From SFTJ01 sp045613305 (GTDB lineage Bacteria > Bacteroidota > Bacteroidia > Bacteroidales > Muribaculaceae): 14,123 bases of DNA. Below, one piece after another: positions 1 through 7,634 of the stretch; the stretch's first letter is position 1; each line of letters opens with the position of its first letter. Under the pieces are notes generated by a model. That model searched no databases. It was not told where the DNA came from and was given only the letters and a program-made list of their open reading frames with translations. The position numbers were made by a program, and so were the translations under genes. The stretch lies in assembly GCA_045613305.1 (NCBI GenBank), contig JAZLAU010000033.1:1-14123 (forward strand). Reading direction: 5' to 3'.

Positions 1-148
1 CGATTTGTTAAAATGCAATAGTTGTTGATAGTTGTGGTGTGTTGTTGTAATGATGTGGTTTTCAAAATGTTAGTGAATAAGGGTGAGTTGTGAGCGAAAA
101 ATATGCGTTAAATAATAAAAAAAAGTAAAATTTTAAATATTTGAATAC
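1..148. other. AT-rich upstream region, no gene seen
   Basis: This stretch has no convincing reading frame, RNA gene or hairpin. It is rich in TTGTTG-like steps near the start and becomes A/T-only just before the promoter of the M16 protease gene. The 3' end of an upstream gene could lie left of the window, but nothing here shows it. Confidence 0.5.
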
Positions 149-156
149 TATCTTTG
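149..156 (+). promoter_or_regulatory. Bacteroidota-type promoter -7 element for the M16 protease gene
   Basis: TATCTTTG matches the Bacteroidota sigma factor consensus TAnnTTTG. No TTTG is present 19-21 bases upstream, so the -33 half is weak. Transcription would start near base 163, leaving a leader of about 40 nt before the ATG at 205. The element overlaps a possible TTG start at 154, which argues that the longer 955-residue reading is not the real protein. Confidence 0.65.
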
Positions 157-204
157 TATGTTAATAGTTTAAATTTTGAATATAAATTAAAATTAAATAA
201 CAAA

Positions 205-3021
205 ATGAAAAGTATTTTTAGGAAGGCACTTGTAGTAGTGTTGTCAGTATTGGGGTTGTCGGTTAGTGCACAACAGAGCTCGACAATTCCAGTTGACCCA
301 AATGTAAAGATTGGAAAACTTGAAAACGGGTTGACATATTATATTCGTCACAATGATTACCCTAAAGGCCAAGCGGAGTTTTATATTGCGCAGAAGGTGG
401 GTTCTATTAATGAAGAAGATAACCAACGCGGGTTGGCTCACTTCCTTGAACATATGTGTTTCAATGGAACAAAGAGTTTCCCTGGTGATGCGCTTATAGA
501 ATGGTGCGAAAGTGTTGGTATTAAGTTCGGCTATAACTTGAATGCGTATACAAGTATAGAACGCACTGTTTATAATATCTCTGGCGTGCCAACAGCACGA
601 GAAAGTGTGCAAGACTCATGTTTGCTAATTCTTCACGATTGGGCTAACGACTTGCTGCTCGATGAGAAGGAAATTGATGCCGAACGAAGTGTGATACACG
701 AAGAATGGCGTAGCCAAATGTCGCCTACACAACGTGTGCTTGAAAAGTTGCTTCCTATAATGTATCCAAACAACCGATATGGTTACCGATTCCCAATTGG
801 TATCATGGAAGTTGTGGATAACTTCCCATATCAAGTTCTGCGCGATTACTATGAAAAATGGTATCGTCCAGACTTGCAAGGTATCTTGATTGTAGGTGAT
901 ATTGATGTTGACCGTATTGAGGCGAAGGTGAAAGAAATGTTTAGCAGCATTGAAATGCCAGAAAACCCAGCGGAACGAACAATTTTCCAAGTTGAAGATA
1001 ACGAAAAGACAATTTTCGCTATCGGCTCAGACAAGGAACAAACCAGCCAGCAAGTGTCGGTGATGTTTAAGCATGAAGCGTTTAAGCCAGAACAAAAGAA
1101 CGATGTTTCGTATTTGCTATATAATTATGTGACACGCATGGCTTCGTCGATGATTAATTCACGTTTGTCGGATATGGCAAGCAAGCCAGATGCTCCGTTT
1201 GCAGGTGCAAGTGTGTATGATGGCGTGTATTTGGTAGCAAACACTAAGGGCGCGTTTACAGCATCGGCAGTTGCTAAAACCGATATTAAAGCATCGTTAG
1301 AGGCAGTATACCGCGAAGTGTTGCGTGCTAAGCGTCACGGTTTTGTTGCAACTGAATATTTGCGCTCTCGTGATGAGTATTTGTCGGTTTTGGAACGTCA
1401 ATATAAGAATCGTAACAAGATTGAATCAAATAGATTGGTTGAAGAATATGTGGAACACTTCTTGGATAACGAGCCAATCCCAGGAATCGAAACAGAATAT
1501 CAATTGATGAATATGATTGCAAAGCAGATTCCTGTTGAAGCAGTTACTCAAACCTTCCAACAACTTTTCTCAACCGACAAGAACGTGGTTGTGATGGCTG
1601 TTTTGCCTGACAAGCCAGAGATTGCAATGCCAACTGAAGCTGAGCTTGCTGAAATCATGGCTAAGGTTGAGGCAGAAGAGATTGCTCCATTTGTTGATAA
1701 TGTTAAGCAAGACCCATTGATTCCAGAATTGCCTGCAAAGGGTACAATTGTAAAGGAAAGTGTAAATAAGGAATTTGATGCTAAAGAATGGATTTTGTCG
1801 AATGGTGCAAAGGTGGTTTTGAAGAAAACCGACTTTAAGGAAGACGAAATTTTGTTTGGCGCAACAGCAATGGGCGGCACTTCAGTGTATCCAGAAAGTG
1901 AAGCTTGCAACTTGCAAGTGTTGGAAATGGCTGCACGTCAAATATCGTTGGGTACATTCACAAGTAGTGACCTTGAAAAATATATGGCAGGTAAGCAAGT
2001 TGGAGTGTCGATTAGCGTAAGCGATTATACAAAGGGCTTGGTGGGAAGTTCTACACCTAAGGATTTGAAGACACTTATGGAACTTGTATATATGACATTT
2101 GTTGGTGCTGGCTTGGATGCAGATGAATATCAAGCAACAGTTTCATCTATAAGTGCAATCTTGAAGCAACAAGAATCAACACCACAATTCGTATTCCAAT
2201 CAAAGCGTCTTGAGGCATTATACCCACAAGCACGTAACCAAATGCTTACAGCCGATAATTTGGTGGCAGCAAACAGAGAACGCATTGTGGAAATGATTCA
2301 TGAATTGTATGCAAATGCAGCCGACTTCACATTTGTGTTTGTAGGTAACTACGATGAAGCGTTGCTTCGTGAATATGTGGAACAATATATTGCAAGTCTT
2401 CCTGGCGATGCTAAGAAAGCAACTAAGAAAGCGAAGCTTGCAAACTTGGGTATGAACCGCGGTTCGTTTGAAAAGAATTACTCAACTAAGATGGAAGTGC
2501 CACAAGTGTATGCATCGATGTCGTATGTGGGTGATATGAAGTACACAGCAAAGGATGCAATCGTGGCAACAATTGCAGGTCAAATCATGAGCACTCGTTT
2601 GCTTGAAAAGGTGCGTGAAAAAGAAGGTGCTACATATTCAATAGGTGCATCATGTTCTTTGAGCCGTTTGAGTGATGACCCAGTGGTGTTCCGCACAACA
2701 TTCCCAATGAAACCTGAAAAGAAGGAAGTGGTTTACAACATTATTAAGAACGAATTTAATGACATGACTAATAATGTTACAGCTGCTGAAGTTCAAAAGG
2801 TGCGTGAATTCTTGGTGAAGAACCACGATGAGCAAATTAAACAAAACTCTGCTTGGATGGGCGCAATTAAGAACTATCAAGTGGTTCCTGTTAATAGCTT
2901 GGCTAACTACAAGGCAAACCTTGACAAGGTTACAGAGAAGGATGTGATGAAGTTCATGAAAAAACTTGTAAAACAAGGCAACTTCAATGTAATGTTCTTG
3001 AATCCTGAAGTGAAAGAATAA
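205..3021 (+). CDS. Secreted M16 family zinc metalloprotease, PqqL-like
   Basis: This 938-residue protein is a two-domain M16 peptidase of the pitrilysin/insulysin superfamily, with the length usual for PqqL-type members. Residues 1-22 form a Sec signal peptide (basic start, then a Val/Leu core, then SVSAQQ), so it should act in the periplasm or outside. The inverted zinc motif HFLEH is at residues 79-83. The third zinc ligand is probably Glu167 in the ERSVIHEE stretch, by alignment with the MPP/insulysin pattern. The catalytically inactive C-terminal half retains the Arg804/Tyr811 pair (VREKEGATYS) typical of the substrate-binding M16 domain. The protein therefore looks intact and active. 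I chose the ATG at 205 because an in-frame TTG at 154 lies inside the promoter and would put 17 residues before the signal peptide. The substrate is unknown. Enterobacterial relatives (PqqL/FusC) have been linked to iron capture from ferredoxin. The gene is monocistronic. Confidence 0.93.
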   Translation: MKSIFRKALVVVLSVLGLSVSAQQSSTIPVDPNVKIGKLENGLTYYIRHNDYPKGQAEFYIAQKVGSINEEDNQRGLAHFLEHMCFNGTKSFPGDALIEWCESVGIKFGYNLNAYTSIERTVYNISGVPTARESVQDSCLLILHDWANDLLLDEKEIDAERSVIHEEWRSQMSPTQRVLEKLLPIMYPNNRYGYRFPIGIMEVVDNFPYQVLRDYYEKWYRPDLQGILIVGDIDVDRIEAKVKEMFSSIEMPENPAERTIFQVEDNEKTIFAIGSDKEQTSQQVSVMFKHEAFKPEQKNDVSYLLYNYVTRMASSMINSRLSDMASKPDAPFAGASVYDGVYLVANTKGAFTASAVAKTDIKASLEAVYREVLRAKRHGFVATEYLRSRDEYLSVLERQYKNRNKIESNRLVEEYVEHFLDNEPIPGIETEYQLMNMIAKQIPVEAVTQTFQQLFSTDKNVVVMAVLPDKPEIAMPTEAELAEIMAKVEAEEIAPFVDNVKQDPLIPELPAKGTIVKESVNKEFDAKEWILSNGAKVVLKKTDFKEDEILFGATAMGGTSVYPESEACNLQVLEMAARQISLGTFTSSDLEKYMAGKQVGVSISVSDYTKGLVGSSTPKDLKTLMELVYMTFVGAGLDADEYQATVSSISAILKQQESTPQFVFQSKRLEALYPQARNQMLTADNLVAANRERIVEMIHELYANAADFTFVFVGNYDEALLREYVEQYIASLPGDAKKATKKAKLANLGMNRGSFEKNYSTKMEVPQVYASMSYVGDMKYTAKDAIVATIAGQIMSTRLLEKVREKEGATYSIGASCSLSRLSDDPVVFRTTFPMKPEKKEVVYNIIKNEFNDMTNNVTAAEVQKVREFLVKNHDEQIKQNSAWMGAIKNYQVVPVNSLANYKANLDKVTEKDVMKFMKKLVKQGNFNVMFLNPEVKE

Positions 3022-3043
3022 AAAGGTTTTATAAGAATAAGTA

Positions 3044-3085
3044 AGCGGGGCCGACTAAAATGTTAGTCGGCCCCGCTATTTTTAT
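3044..3085. terminator. Bidirectional rho-independent terminator between convergent genes
   Basis: A perfect 14-bp GC-rich stem (3044-3057 with 3064-3077) closes a 6-nt loop, AAATGT. It is followed on the + strand by ATTTTTAT. Read on the - strand it is followed by a less regular T-rich stretch. It sits 22 bases after the M16 protease stop and 22 bases after the stop of the convergent gene, so it can end both units. Confidence 0.9.
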
Positions 3086-3099
3086 GTAAACGAATTCTT

Positions 3100-4326
3100 T
3101 TAGATGTCGGTGCGATAAAAGCGCTGGTGATATAGACGTAATAGAAAATCGGAATTCTCTTTTAATATTGTGCCTTTATGGTCATAGGGGAGAGATATGT
3201 CAGGCATTAGGTTGTTTGTTAACAAGTGCGATAGAAGTTCAATAGGGCATTTGCCTCGAGTGGTGATGAGGGAATGGCCAAATCGTTTTGCCTCCGATGC
3301 GTTATATAAGTGATTGCTTGGATGGGCAATGATGCTTGCTAAGTTTGGCACAACTATTACGCCCTTATGGGGAGTGGCAAATATTACGAAATTGTCGTCC
3401 TTTCGGTATTGTGGCATATGGCCTGAACTTTTGTGTCCCCAATTTAACGATGTGCAAAGGAATTCCTCCAGGTTGTCGTAGCTGTCAACAAAAGCAATTT
3501 CATTGCCTATAGTAGTTTGTAGCATCATCGAGTAATCTTTGTGAGGTTTTGCCGTAGTGTGAGTGGTTTCATTTTCTGGCAAAATGCCGTCGATGATAGC
3601 TTTTAACCATTCGCCTGAAGTTAATGCTAATGGGCCAATTGGGTTCGATAGCATGATTCTGTCGTTAAGGTTGCTAAGATATGGGGCTGCATCTTTAGGA
3701 TTTGGGTGTTTTGCAATGATTTGTTGCGCTTCGTTCGAAGCTTCGTTAACAGCTTCGCGAGTAGAATGTCGCATTAGGTAGCTGTTCCAGAATAACCATG
3801 ACGATAGCTCAAAGATGTTTTGAGCTTGGCCGAGGTTGTCGAGTTCAACGTCCATGGCCATGACATATTCCATAGGGGTGGGGGCGTTGAGGTATATCTT
3901 GTCGAGCTCGTTAAAGAAAATGGTGGCTAATTTGTCTATTTCATTATTGAAAGGAGATAGTTGGCCATATTCTTTAGCATGACATTCGGCGACATACCAA
4001 ATCAAGAAACGAATGTCTTCTTGATTGAGTTCGCTTTCGCAATAAGATTCGCCTATAGTGTAAAACGGAAGAGGACGATTGTAGAGTTTGTTGTGAATGG
4101 TGATGAATGAACGCCAAATTCCGCAATCGGCCACAATGTCCTGAATGTAACCAACGGTGGCTAACACGATGTTGCGTTGGGTGTCTTCGGTAAGCTCTGT
4201 TAGCAGATTTGAGTTGCTGAAAAGAGAGCCGAGATTAATTGCCAACTGAAGATAGTATTTGTCGCTTTCTGCAACCTTTGGATAGTTTGGTTGCATTACC
4301 ATATAATCTTTTACGCTGATTTCCAT
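3100..4326 (-). CDS. Conserved hypothetical protein, DUF3843-like, last gene of the importer operon
   Basis: This 408-residue protein has no signal peptide, no clear membrane segment and no catalytic motif that I recognise, so it is probably cytoplasmic. The opening (a short hydrophobic-acidic stretch, then PNYPKVAESDKYYLQLA) resembles my recollection of the DUF3843 family, about 400 residues and found in gut Bacteroidetes. That match is from memory and uncertain. The N-terminal half looks helical, with many Leu, Ile, Trp and Tyr residues. The C-terminal part has a mixed pattern with FVIFATPHKGVIVVPNLAS suggesting beta strands. The start is 13 bases after the ATPase stop, with no Shine-Dalgarno, and no promoter is visible between them. 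It is thus probably cotranscribed with the ABC importer. A role in transport is possible, but position in the operon is the only evidence. Confidence 0.8.
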   Translation of the reverse strand: MEISVKDYMVMQPNYPKVAESDKYYLQLAINLGSLFSNSNLLTELTEDTQRNIVLATVGYIQDIVADCGIWRSFITIHNKLYNRPLPFYTIGESYCESELNQEDIRFLIWYVAECHAKEYGQLSPFNNEIDKLATIFFNELDKIYLNAPTPMEYVMAMDVELDNLGQAQNIFELSSWLFWNSYLMRHSTREAVNEASNEAQQIIAKHPNPKDAAPYLSNLNDRIMLSNPIGPLALTSGEWLKAIIDGILPENETTHTTAKPHKDYSMMLQTTIGNEIAFVDSYDNLEEFLCTSLNWGHKSSGHMPQYRKDDNFVIFATPHKGVIVVPNLASIIAHPSNHLYNASEAKRFGHSLITTRGKCPIELLSHLLTNNLMPDISLPYDHKGTILKENSDFLLRLYHQRFYRTDI

Positions 4327-4339
4327 CTATTGGGAGGTC

Positions 4340-5323
4340 TTATAATGTTAAAAGAGATATCATTTCGCTGATGTTGTGCACCAGTTTGCCGTTGAGCGAA
4401 ATTTTGTACTCATTACCGTTGGCCGATGCTTCTATAGTTTGGACGGCGGAGCCCACAACTCTAAAGTTGTTTCGTATAAGAGCATTTGTGATGCATCGAC
4501 GTAAAACCGAGTTTGAGCATTTGAGGCTTATTTCGTGTTCGGTGGGTAAGTTCATTTCGAAGTCACCCGATTCTTTGTTGAAATGTAACGCAGAAGAATT
4601 AAACATTTTATCTAACGTGCCGTTGAGGATAAGGTCTTCGGTGTTACCTGTAATCATTTCACCGTTGTTGGTAATAATCCAGAGGTGGTCAGATAGTAAT
4701 AGCGATTGTGAAATGTCGTGGCTTGATAGAAGCACGGCTTTGTTGTGTTTGTGAGCGAGGTTGTGCAGAAGGCTTAGTGTTTCCATTCTGCTTGCAACAT
4801 CTAAAAATGCAGTTGGCTCATCGAGGATGATGATTGGTGTGCGCTGCGCTAATGTTTTAGCAATCATTGCCTTTTGTCGTTCTCCGTCAGAAAGCTGAGC
4901 TACGAAGCAATTCGCTTTGTGTGCAATACCAGCATCGTTAAGCGCTTCTTCAACTATCGCTTTGTCTTCTTTGTTTAGGCGTCCGAGAAACCCGGTGTGA
5001 GGTTGTCGCCCAAGTGACACGAGTTCCCTAACGGTTAGTCCGCCGGCCATTATTCTGTCAGTAGAAACAATGCCTATAAGTCTTGAACGTTCTTGCAGAG
5101 TGAGTGAGTTTATGTCTGCATCAGCCAACAACACATTGCCTTCTAACGGGCGCTGTACGGCAGTAATGGTGCGCAAAAGTGTTGATTTGCCCGCTCCGTT
5201 AGCACCAAGAAGCGACACAATAGACCCTCTGTTGAGCGAAAGGTTAAGGTCCTTTAGCACAACATTTGTAGCACCTTTAGCAGTGTAGCCAATTGTGAGG
5301 TTTTGTGTATAAAGATATGCCAT
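4340..5323 (-). CDS. ABC transporter ATP-binding protein, FecE/BtuD-like
   Basis: This 327-residue protein would power a class III metal-chelate importer from the cytoplasmic face. It has Walker A GANGAGKST (residues 40-48), signature LSDGE (144-148), Walker B IIILDE (164-169) and the switch histidine in SSHD (His202). The Q-loop position reads IVSTDR (85-90) and lacks the usual glutamine. I recall T/E or T/D at this point in other Bacteroidota relatives, so this may be a lineage trait rather than decay. The ATPase core ends near residue 250. Residues 255-327 form an extra C-terminal domain of about 70 residues with alternating hydrophobic strands, absent from the roughly 255-residue FecE and BtuD. 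The ATG overlaps the permease stop by one base (TAATG), which suggests translational coupling. The substrate could be a ferric siderophore, heme or cobalamin. Confidence 0.93.
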   Translation of the reverse strand: MAYLYTQNLTIGYTAKGATNVVLKDLNLSLNRGSIVSLLGANGAGKSTLLRTITAVQRPLEGNVLLADADINSLTLQERSRLIGIVSTDRIMAGGLTVRELVSLGRQPHTGFLGRLNKEDKAIVEEALNDAGIAHKANCFVAQLSDGERQKAMIAKTLAQRTPIIILDEPTAFLDVASRMETLSLLHNLAHKHNKAVLLSSHDISQSLLLSDHLWIITNNGEMITGNTEDLILNGTLDKMFNSSALHFNKESGDFEMNLPTEHEISLKCSNSVLRRCITNALIRNNFRVVGSAVQTIEASANGNEYKISLNGKLVHNISEMISLLTL

Positions 5324-6375
5324 TAGTTGAAATATTGTATTTTGCGCTTGTTGATGATAATGTAAATGATAATAGGAACTCCAATTATAGGAGTGATGGC
5401 ATTGATTGGAATCACGCCATATTGTTTGGGCAGAACACTAATCAGAGTGCAAAGTAGTGCAACCGTTGCTCCTGATATTATAGTGGCAGGGATGAGTTTG
5501 TTGTGGTTGCTTGTGTTGAGTAGAAGTCGTGCTATGTGAGGCACTACAAGTCCGATAAAACTAATTGGTCCGCAAAATGCAGTTACTGCTGCAGTAAGAA
5601 TGCCTGTTATGATTAGTAAAGCATTGCGTGTTTGCTTTATGTTTACCCCTAAGTTTTCGGCATATCGAGTACCTAACAGCATTGCGTTGAGGGGTTTTAC
5701 CAACAGCGCAGATGCTAATAGTGTTAGGATAATAAGTGTTGCAAATGATGGCAATTGCGATGGCGCAACACCTGAGAAATTGCCTAATCCCCATATAACA
5801 TAGCTATGAACGCCTTCTTCGGTGGCAAAAAAGTTTAGTAGGCTAACTGCGCTTGATGCTAAATAGCTCACAAGAATGCCAATGATAAGCAGCATTGTAG
5901 AACTTTGTACCACGGTAGAGAAAATGAGAAGCACGATTAACACTATTCCGGCGCCGGCTAGTGCTCCTATCAGAATGGCTAAATATGTTCCTGCCGATTC
6001 GGTAAGAGCAAGGCCAATTGCGCTTCCTGAAGCGAGCATTACCACAGCAACGCCAAAGCTGGCCCCAGTGGATACGCCTAATATTGATGGCCCGGCCAAA
6101 GGGTTCTTAAAGGCTGTTTGTAGAAGTAGTCCAGCTATTGAAAGCGCGGCTCCGCTAAGTGTGGCGGTTATTATCATCGGAATGCGTGATTGTAGAATGA
6201 TTATTTCCCAGGCTTTATTCTCGTGGCCTTGTCCGCTGATAATTTGCCATACGGCAGAGGGGGCGATGTCGACCGACCCAATGAGTAGATTTGCTGCGAT
6301 TAGTGTGAAGAATGAAAGACTCACTAATAACATTGCAAAACCGAAACTTATATGATGCTGCTTTTTAGATGCCAT
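5323..6375 (-). CDS. Iron-chelate/cobalamin-type ABC transporter permease, FecCD family
   Basis: This 350-residue inner-membrane protein has about nine to ten hydrophobic segments, starting around residues 13-33. Family hallmarks are NPLAGPSILGVSTGA (91-105) and the cytoplasmic coupling loop GPISFIGLVVPHIAR (269-283), which contacts the ATPase. The end, PINAITPIIGVPIIIYII, is also typical of this family. It would homodimerise to form the channel fed by the lipoprotein encoded just upstream. Both gene junctions are TAATG one-base overlaps, so the three transport genes are one coupled unit. Length and motifs are normal for the family. The permease alone does not reveal whether the substrate is siderophore, heme or vitamin B12. 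Confidence 0.95.
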   Translation of the reverse strand: MASKKQHHISFGFAMLLVSLSFFTLIAANLLIGSVDIAPSAVWQIISGQGHENKAWEIIILQSRIPMIITATLSGAALSIAGLLLQTAFKNPLAGPSILGVSTGASFGVAVVMLASGSAIGLALTESAGTYLAILIGALAGAGIVLIVLLIFSTVVQSSTMLLIIGILVSYLASSAVSLLNFFATEEGVHSYVIWGLGNFSGVAPSQLPSFATLIILTLLASALLVKPLNAMLLGTRYAENLGVNIKQTRNALLIITGILTAAVTAFCGPISFIGLVVPHIARLLLNTSNHNKLIPATIISGATVALLCTLISVLPKQYGVIPINAITPIIGVPIIIYIIINKRKIQYFN

Positions 6376-7487
6376 TATTCTTCGAGAGGTTTGTAGTATG
6401 TTGTTACGTTATTTTCGGTAGCTAATTCGGGATGGAATATGCAGAAAAAGTCGTTGAGGAGTTTTTCGGGATGAAAAGGGAATTCCTCGAAAAGATTGGT
6501 GTTCTCGGTGTCGCAAACCCATACTTTTCGATTTTTGAATGCTCCTAATTCTGAGTGCAATTCAAATGCGGCTTTAAGGTCGCTATAATTCTTAATGTTG
6601 CTACTTTTGATAAGCCAGAAATCGGCATTTTGAGCTGTTGCAAGCACTTGGTTGAAATCGAGTTGCAGAGAGCCTGATTCGGCGTTTTCGTGCCATGGAT
6701 AATGAGCGCCAGCATCTTGCAGCATTTTAGCCATGTAGCTGCTTCCGCCTGGCACAAACCACACTCCGCTTATTACCGATTCGGTGATGACTGACGGTTT
6801 GTTTGTGGCAGACGAGGCGAGTTGCTTGATTTTGTTATATTCGGTGCAGCTTGCTTGATAAATGGAATCGGCTAACTGCTCTTTGCCAAACAATGCTCCA
6901 AATAGTTTTATCCATTCGGCTCGCCCTAATGGGTCGCTTTCCATATAATCGGCACATTCAATTATAGGGATTCCTAAATTTGAACAAGGTCCATAGCCTG
7001 CATTTTGGTAAGGCGAAACGATGATAGCTTCAGGATTAAGTTCTACGATTTTTTCAATGGTTGGTGCAATAGATGAACCTGCGTTGATGACATGGCCGTC
7101 GGCAAGGCCTTTGGTTATTTCGGGGATTTTATAATAATTGGCATCGCAAACACCCTTAATGGCATAGATGCAGCCAAGTTCCTTTAAGGCTGCTGCATGC
7201 ACAGATGAGTAAACAAGAACACGCTTTAAAGGGGTGTGTATTATAGTGCCTTGCGGAATGTTGTCGACATTTTGTTGGTCGCGAGGAACGAGAATGTAAG
7301 TTTGTAGGGATTTGCCTTTTTTCCAAGGGTTGCCGACAACTATTTTAGTATATCCGTTGCTTTTGGTTATAGTGAGGTGTTTTGCAGCGGTTTGGTTGGA
7401 GCTTTGTTGGCTTTCATGTGTGTTTCCACCAGAGCACGCTGCTAAAATGAAGCATATTATAGAAATTGTAAGTAGTTTGATAATCAT
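6375..7487 (-). CDS. Periplasmic substrate-binding lipoprotein of the metal-chelate ABC importer
   Basis: This 370-residue protein begins with a lipoprotein signal peptide. The lipobox is LAAC with Cys18 as the lipidated residue. The following SGGNTHES lacks the acidic export signal seen after the cysteine in surface lipoproteins of Bacteroidota, so it probably faces the periplasm. After a linker come two lobes of the class III (FecB/BtuF-like) fold: lobe one holds RVLVYSSVHAAALKELG (89-105) and KIVELNPEAIIVSP (146-159). The stretch PLGRAEWIKLFGALFG (186-201) matches the long helix joining the lobes. It would deliver a chelate to the FecCD permease encoded next. It is the first gene of the operon; its ATG is only about 10-13 bases from the predicted transcription start. 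Confidence 0.92.
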   Translation of the reverse strand: MIIKLLTISIICFILAACSGGNTHESQQSSNQTAAKHLTITKSNGYTKIVVGNPWKKGKSLQTYILVPRDQQNVDNIPQGTIIHTPLKRVLVYSSVHAAALKELGCIYAIKGVCDANYYKIPEITKGLADGHVINAGSSIAPTIEKIVELNPEAIIVSPYQNAGYGPCSNLGIPIIECADYMESDPLGRAEWIKLFGALFGKEQLADSIYQASCTEYNKIKQLASSATNKPSVITESVISGVWFVPGGSSYMAKMLQDAGAHYPWHENAESGSLQLDFNQVLATAQNADFWLIKSSNIKNYSDLKAAFELHSELGAFKNRKVWVCDTENTNLFEEFPFHPEKLLNDFFCIFHPELATENNVTTYYKPLEE

Positions 7488-7504
7488 AGCCAGGATAGTT
7501 TATG

Positions 7505-7512
7505 CAAATTTA
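7505..7512 (-). promoter_or_regulatory. Promoter -7 element of the ABC importer operon
   Basis: On the - strand this reads TAAATTTG, a match to TAnnTTTG. At a 19-base spacing the upstream 4-mer is TATG (7532-7535), an imperfect match to the TTTG -33 element. Transcription should start near 7498-7500, only about 11-13 bases before the ATG at 7487. That leaves no room for a riboswitch. Confidence 0.6.
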
Positions 7513-7528
7513 CTTTATATTTCTAAAA

Positions 7529-7553
7529 TTACATAATTATTTAATGTATGTAA
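7529..7553. promoter_or_regulatory. Perfect 7-bp inverted repeat over the importer promoter, candidate operator
   Basis: TTACATA (7529-7535) and TATGTAA (7547-7553) are exact inverted complements separated by 11 bases, so the half-site centres are 18 bases apart. The promoter-proximal arm covers the expected -33 position of the importer promoter. This geometry fits binding by a dimeric regulator. The region is AT-rich, so chance occurrence is possible. Confidence 0.4.
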
Positions 7554-7570
7554 CTAACATTTATGTTTCA

Positions 7571-7611
7571 AAAAAAGTAGCCCGGCTTTCTAAAATCAGA
7601 AAGCCGGGCTA
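7571..7611 (-). terminator. Rho-independent terminator of the PNGase F-like gene
   Basis: A perfect 14-bp stem (7578-7591 with 7598-7611) closes the loop AAAATC. On the - strand it is followed by ACTTTTTTT. It lies 23 bases after the stop at 7635 and separates that gene from the importer operon. The + strand side is also T-rich, but no + strand gene ends here. Confidence 0.9.
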
Positions 7612-7634
7612 ACAACTTTTTATTTTTTAGTTCA

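Noticed and set aside
154..204. TTG start giving a 955-residue M16 protease
   Set aside because: It overlaps the promoter and would precede a complete signal peptide with 17 unexplained residues.
7488..7634. Cobalamin riboswitch ahead of the ABC importer
   Set aside because: The space holds a terminator and a promoter close to the gene, and no riboswitch-like structure is seen.
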